Assembly (NCBI GenBank): GCA_025453735.1
Contig: JALOPY010000181.1
Span: 1 to 11,484, forward strand
Direction: 5' to 3'
Length of the DNA stretch: 11,484 bases
From: a bacterium
GTDB lineage: Bacteria; Zhuqueibacterota; Zhuqueibacteria; Thermofontimicrobiales; Thermofontimicrobiaceae
The position numbers and the translations under genes were made by a program. The notes beneath the pieces were generated by a model. It made no database searches. It saw nothing but the letters and a program-made list of their open reading frames with translations, and was not told the origin of the DNA. Shown in pieces: positions 7,569 to 11,484 of the stretch (the stretch's first letter is position 1; each line of letters opens with the position of its first letter).

Positions 7569-9644
7569 TTATCGGATTATTAAGAATTTTACAATCTGAC
7601 TTTTCCCGGTTTCATTATCGGTGACGACTGCGATGTACACACCACTCACCACTATCTGTTGATATTCCGTGGTGCAAGTCCAATAAGCATCGCCGCTGCC
7701 ATCAGTATGTTCGATTGTCTTAACCAGCTCACCGGTTTCTGTGTAAATTTTTATCGTACATTCCCCGGGTATGTTGTAAAAGGCAAGCTTATCAGCTTCG
7801 CCGGGGAACAACAATCGATTCGGATCGGCAGATATATTATAAGGATTTGGAACCACTCGAATTTGACTCAATTGCTCCCCTGGCGGTCGCTTGAGATTTG
7901 TTGGATCATAAGTCTGAGTATAATAGCGACTGCTTCTGAGAATATCTTGTGGAATGTTCAAAGCCGGATCGGCTGGAATTTCGCCACCCAGGGAAACGAT
8001 GTAATAAAAATATGAAACCCCCCGCTCCAATACCGTATCATTGAAGCTCCGCTCCTCAGCGCCTGCTTGATGAATCAGTTGATAGGTGCTATCATATTTT
8101 CCTTTTGCACGGTAGATTTCAAAACCTGTTAAATTCGGATCTGTTTCATAAACATCCCAATTTAGCATAATTCGATCACCACCACCATTGACTCGAAACA
8201 GACTGGGTGGCTTAGGGGGCTGTTGAATAGAATAGTCCGATTGGAAGTTGGCAATTGCTCGCCTGAATGTTTGAAACAAAGAATCTCTCCCGCTCAGCAC
8301 CCATTCATTCTTTGTTTTGGCAGTAATTTCGCCTTTTTTGAATTGCTTGCCAATTTCGATGCACATTTCACGGCTCAATCCTGCTGCTCCTTCTGCCCAT
8401 ACAATACGAACACTTTCACCAGGTTGTAGCGTGTATGGTCCATAGCCATTGCAGGCAGAGAATCCACCTGGCGTGCCGAGCGCTGGATCACCTTTCGGTT
8501 CCGTAAAATTTCCCGCTGGCTCAACTTTCCAGGCATGACGTGGTGATATATGCCCTTTCGACATCCAGCCATACTCGGATTCCATTCTTGCAACGTTATA
8601 GGGATCATTCTGGGAAGTATTTCCTTCATCGGAACCTTCATACGTTGTCGTGGAAGGTTGCATAGGATCATCGGTTGGATTTGTGGGCGAGGTATCAGCA
8701 TGGAGCGTCACCACACCGATGAATTGCGCTGATCCAAGTCGTCCCACAGTATCAGCGACGCCAATGTAGCCCGCTGAGCCAGCCGGATTCCATATTGGCG
8801 CTCCAATATTATCATACCCCCCGCCAAACGGCGGGTATTTGCCATGCCAACCGAATTGAGCGCGAAACTGTTCGTTCGGTGGATCTTGCATCACGCCATC
8901 GCCACGTGCATCCAGCATCAAATTGATCCCCCATCCTGTGGCATTACCAATTAAATATCGCGTTTCATAACAAACCGCCCAGCGGAATTGATAGAAGAAG
9001 TAAACATCCTGGAGCGTTTGGTTGGGCAATTCGATTTCGGGATCTCCATCGACATTGCCTGTATTCGTAAACGTGTAATCACAAATGATATAGTTATCAT
9101 GATACGGATGGCTGAATTGCATGATCTTTCGCGTCATGGTAATTCCGACCTGGCTATTGGTGATGTTGATGATCATGCGATCTGGTTTCAATGTCGGATC
9201 GACGCCATCGTTATCAACTCGCTTTTCATAGGTATCAATAAAATCAACTGTCGTTTTCGGCGGCTCAAAACGGCTGACCATTTCAAATTTGACCGGGAAA
9301 AATTCATTGGAGCCAGTCACTCGTGGACCGATGTGGACCACTTTATAAGGATAATTATCGCCTTTTTCATCAGTGAAATTTTTGCAACCGATCCAGAATC
9401 CTTTCGCTGCTTGCATATCTTGATAGCGATAAATTCCTTCCCACTGCATGCCACATTGCTGCACTTTCAGATTCCCATGCTCGATCTCCGAGCCGATCTC
9501 CGAGTACCAGTTGTGAAGTGATCCAACAGCCATCCATTTGACTGCGTATTGAGCATAAGCATCGAATGGTGTTGCTGAAAATATTATCAAGCCAGACAAT
9601 AAAATCAACAGCACCATTTTCTTTTCAAGAATATTATTTTTCAT
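7569..9644 (-). CDS. Secreted protein with uncharacterised N-terminal domain, FnIII domain and type IX-like C-terminal sorting domain (691 aa)
   Basis: Paralogue of the 704-residue protein at 666-2780, of unknown function. A signal peptide ends at AYA (29-31) before QYAVKW. The large domain (about 35-470) keeps the shared blocks WMAVGSLHNW (37-46), HDNYIICDYTFTNTG (182-196), LHADTS (314-319), GSDEG (337-341), CNGYGPYTLQPGE (398-410) and a cysteine at 428. It carries a glycine-rich stretch FGGGYDNIGAP (273-283) of its own. PPKPP at 476 opens a fibronectin type III domain (to about 555). The C-terminal domain begins VVPNPYN (597-603), contains TIEHTDGSGDA exactly as in the paralogue, and ends KFLIIR; its last hairpin is shorter by about 12 residues. 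GAGGAA five bases upstream supports the ATG. It lies 81 bp after the receptor and 34 bp before the PorV-like gene, so it is the middle gene of cassette A. Likely surface-exposed or secreted; an enzyme cannot be excluded. Confidence 0.9.
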   Translation of the reverse strand: MKNNILEKKMVLLILLSGLIIFSATPFDAYAQYAVKWMAVGSLHNWYSEIGSEIEHGNLKVQQCGMQWEGIYRYQDMQAAKGFWIGCKNFTDEKGDNYPYKVVHIGPRVTGSNEFFPVKFEMVSRFEPPKTTVDFIDTYEKRVDNDGVDPTLKPDRMIINITNSQVGITMTRKIMQFSHPYHDNYIICDYTFTNTGNVDGDPEIELPNQTLQDVYFFYQFRWAVCYETRYLIGNATGWGINLMLDARGDGVMQDPPNEQFRAQFGWHGKYPPFGGGYDNIGAPIWNPAGSAGYIGVADTVGRLGSAQFIGVVTLHADTSPTNPTDDPMQPSTTTYEGSDEGNTSQNDPYNVARMESEYGWMSKGHISPRHAWKVEPAGNFTEPKGDPALGTPGGFSACNGYGPYTLQPGESVRIVWAEGAAGLSREMCIEIGKQFKKGEITAKTKNEWVLSGRDSLFQTFRRAIANFQSDYSIQQPPKPPSLFRVNGGGDRIMLNWDVYETDPNLTGFEIYRAKGKYDSTYQLIHQAGAEERSFNDTVLERGVSYFYYIVSLGGEIPADPALNIPQDILRSSRYYTQTYDPTNLKRPPGEQLSQIRVVPNPYNISADPNRLLFPGEADKLAFYNIPGECTIKIYTETGELVKTIEHTDGSGDAYWTCTTEYQQIVVSGVYIAVVTDNETGKSQIVKFLIIR

Positions 9645-9659
9645 AGCTTCCTCAAATTT

Positions 9660-9692
9660 TTAATGAACGCGGATTTGCTTTAACTTCATTAA
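9660..9692. repeat. 8-bp inverted repeat with 17-nt loop between receptor and secreted-protein genes of cassette A
   Basis: TTAATGAA (9660-9667) and TTCATTAA (9685-9692) are exact complements. The gap holds nothing else of note and has no terminator. It takes the place of the 16-bp palindrome in cassette B but shares no sequence with it. The stem is A/T-rich and could have arisen by chance. Confidence 0.35.
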
Positions 9693-9725
9693 TTTGACAA
9701 ATAGAACGAAGCGCTTTTCTTGCTG

Positions 9726-11484
9726 TTATTTAATATCGAATGATACCCTGATGCCCCAATAAATATCTCTCGGATCGAGAAAAGTGAAAAATTGTTGATT
9801 GGGCATATCGATGTAAGCCTTTGTATCCAAAATTCGTTTCTTTCTTGCTTCATCAGGATCATTGGGATCATACGGTTCATATTTGACACCCGGCTTGCGA
9901 TAATCGCCCGGTCGATCATTTCCTGGAATATTGCCGTAGCCCAACTCATCGCCAATCTTAGCTGGCAAATGGAGCGATTTCATATAAGCAATATAATCCG
10001 GGGAATCGACAAAACCATAATTGGTCATATACTTGAAATTGAACACGTTCGAGATGTCAACAAAAAATTGAATGTCAGCCGTGCCAATTCTAAAATTGCG
10101 GCTAAATTTTAAGTTGATATTGTAAAAATCCTTCCATTGCACATTATTCTCAATGCCGGGAATCGAGCCACCGCCGGTCCAGGTCAGATGATAGCCGGAC
10201 CGCCACGTTGCCAGAACGTTCAATCGCCAGTCAGCGAACGGATAGATGCCGACGAATTCTGGTCCGAATTTTTGTGGCATAAAGAAATCAAAATCCGCTC
10301 GTGCGTAGGGGCGAGGAACTGGCTTCTCCTGATACGTGCGCCAGGTTTGTGATTCAATTTCCCGCATCTCGGCCGGATTATTTGAGTAACTGTAATATCC
10401 AAAGTTGCCAGCCGTTGTCACCTCATAGGTGTAATTAACAAATCCTTGCACCCAATTGCCTCGATTCTTTCTGAAAGTCAACTCAAAACCACGAGTGTCC
10501 GCGTAGTTATAGGGCTTGCTCACAGAATAATTGACCGTTCCATCATCACTTCGATAAGTGACACTTCGCGGCTGCAATGAAGAATCTCGATAATAACCTG
10601 CCAATCGAATTAAAAATTGATTTAAGAAGTTGTGCTCATAACCCAATTCGTAGGCAACAGTCCTGGGCAATGGATTATTGGGACTGGCAATTCGCATGAC
10701 ATATTTGGTTGCTGTTTCTCTTCGCAGCAGGTAAAGATTTTCAGGAGTTGGAAGTTGACGAAAATGTCCATAATTAAAATAGAGCTTGCTGTTGATGGTT
10801 ATCGGGAACGCGATCCCCAATCGGGGACTGAGATTTAAAATGCGCTTTGTTGGCTCTTTTTCCAATAATGTATCGATTCCGCTTGAATACTTGGCTGAAA
10901 ACACTCGGTCCCAGGGATTATCATAGGAATACCATTCGCCGCCAGCATGAGAGTAATCCAATCGCAAACCGACATTGGCAATCATGCCCTCAAACTCCAA
11001 CTTATCCTGAACATAAACAGCCGCGCGGACCGGGTAGGTATGCCATTTCGATTGGGACCTGCCGCTGGGCAAAAATTCATCAATGGAGGCGTAATTGACA
11101 AAATTGTCGGTGTAGATAAATTCAACGCCTCCTTTCACATTATTGAAGCGATCGATCTGGCTGTTCATATCAAATCTGCTGGAATATACCGTAACCTGAC
11201 TGCTATCTCTGGAATTACTCATGCCAACGCCCATGCGCAAGCCAACAATACCAGTGCTGGGAGCCGGTTGATAGCCAATCGGAGCTTCGTCAACAAAATA
11301 ATCATTGCCGAATTGGTAAATTTTCGTTGTATCACGAGGTGTCCCGGGATTGGTATCATAGCTCGATTGAAATCTTTGCAGGGTGACTTCATAGAAGGTT
11401 TTCGGATTGATAACGTGAGTAAATTTGGCTCCCAGGCTCATTCGTTGGATTGTCGAAGGACACCAATAATCTGTGCCATACATT
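9726..11484 (-). CDS. TonB-dependent receptor, C-terminal 585 residues; N-terminal part outside window
   Basis: The frame is open to the window edge; the methionine at the edge is internal, because it aligns with about residue 436 of the 1048-residue receptor at 2863-6009 (MYGTDYW against IYTNDYW). All that is visible is outer-membrane barrel. Shared blocks are LNSKLYFNYGH/INSKLYFNYGH, RTVAYELGYEHNFLNQFLIRLAGYYRD, FFVDISNVFNFKYM, SLHLPAKIGDELGYGNIPG and NDRPGDYRKPGV. The regulatory domain, TonB box and plug would lie upstream of 11484. It lacks about 28 residues that the other copy carries near its C-terminus. Its last strand is YWGIRVSFDIK, so the terminal aromatic is three residues in from the end, unlike the other copy. 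It is the first visible gene of cassette A, 81 bp from the secreted-protein gene. Ligand unknown. Confidence 0.93.
   Translation of the reverse strand, partial: MYGTDYWCPSTIQRMSLGAKFTHVINPKTFYEVTLQRFQSSYDTNPGTPRDTTKIYQFGNDYFVDEAPIGYQPAPSTGIVGLRMGVGMSNSRDSSQVTVYSSRFDMNSQIDRFNNVKGGVEFIYTDNFVNYASIDEFLPSGRSQSKWHTYPVRAAVYVQDKLEFEGMIANVGLRLDYSHAGGEWYSYDNPWDRVFSAKYSSGIDTLLEKEPTKRILNLSPRLGIAFPITINSKLYFNYGHFRQLPTPENLYLLRRETATKYVMRIASPNNPLPRTVAYELGYEHNFLNQFLIRLAGYYRDSSLQPRSVTYRSDDGTVNYSVSKPYNYADTRGFELTFRKNRGNWVQGFVNYTYEVTTAGNFGYYSYSNNPAEMREIESQTWRTYQEKPVPRPYARADFDFFMPQKFGPEFVGIYPFADWRLNVLATWRSGYHLTWTGGGSIPGIENNVQWKDFYNINLKFSRNFRIGTADIQFFVDISNVFNFKYMTNYGFVDSPDYIAYMKSLHLPAKIGDELGYGNIPGNDRPGDYRKPGVKYEPYDPNDPDEARKKRILDTKAYIDMPNQQFFTFLDPRDIYWGIRVSFDIK

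Overview
The window reads as outer-membrane and surface-protein DNA from a Gram-negative member of the FCB (Fibrobacteres-Chlorobi-Bacteroidetes) group. Candidate phylum KSB1 or Calditrichota fits best. This rests on three kinds of protein together: TonB-dependent receptors with an N-terminal carboxypeptidase-regulatory domain, secreted proteins with a VPNPYN-started type IX-like C-terminal domain, and PorV/PorQ-family barrels. The taxonomic call is inference. No tRNA, rRNA, CRISPR array or transposase was seen.

Every real gene lies on the minus strand, so the biological order runs from high to low coordinates. The same three-gene cassette occurs twice in tandem. Cassette A (11484 to 6497) is a TonB-dependent receptor whose N-terminal part is outside the window, then a 691-residue secreted FnIII/C-terminal-domain protein, then an intact PorV-like barrel. 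Cassette B (6009 to 1) is a complete 1048-residue receptor, then a 704-residue paralogue of the secreted protein, then a PorV-like gene broken by a frameshifting deletion of about 44 nt; its 3' end is off the window. The first intergenic gap is almost the same size in both cassettes (81 and 82 bp), and the second is short in both (34 and 38 bp). This suggests two operons that arose by duplication and then diverged.

The only long non-coding stretch is 6010-6496. It holds a good sigma70-like promoter for cassette B (TTGACT-N17-TATATT on the minus strand), a leader of about 200 nt, an imperfect CACAAAG-type inverted repeat just upstream of the promoter, and a mini-hairpin. A perfect 16-bp palindrome lies inside cassette B, between the receptor and the secreted-protein gene.

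A working model, which is inference: the receptor imports or senses a ligand at the outer membrane, the secreted protein is its surface partner, and the PorV-like barrel escorts that partner to the surface, as PorV does in type IX secretion. Cassette B has lost its own escort gene and may depend on the cassette A copy.
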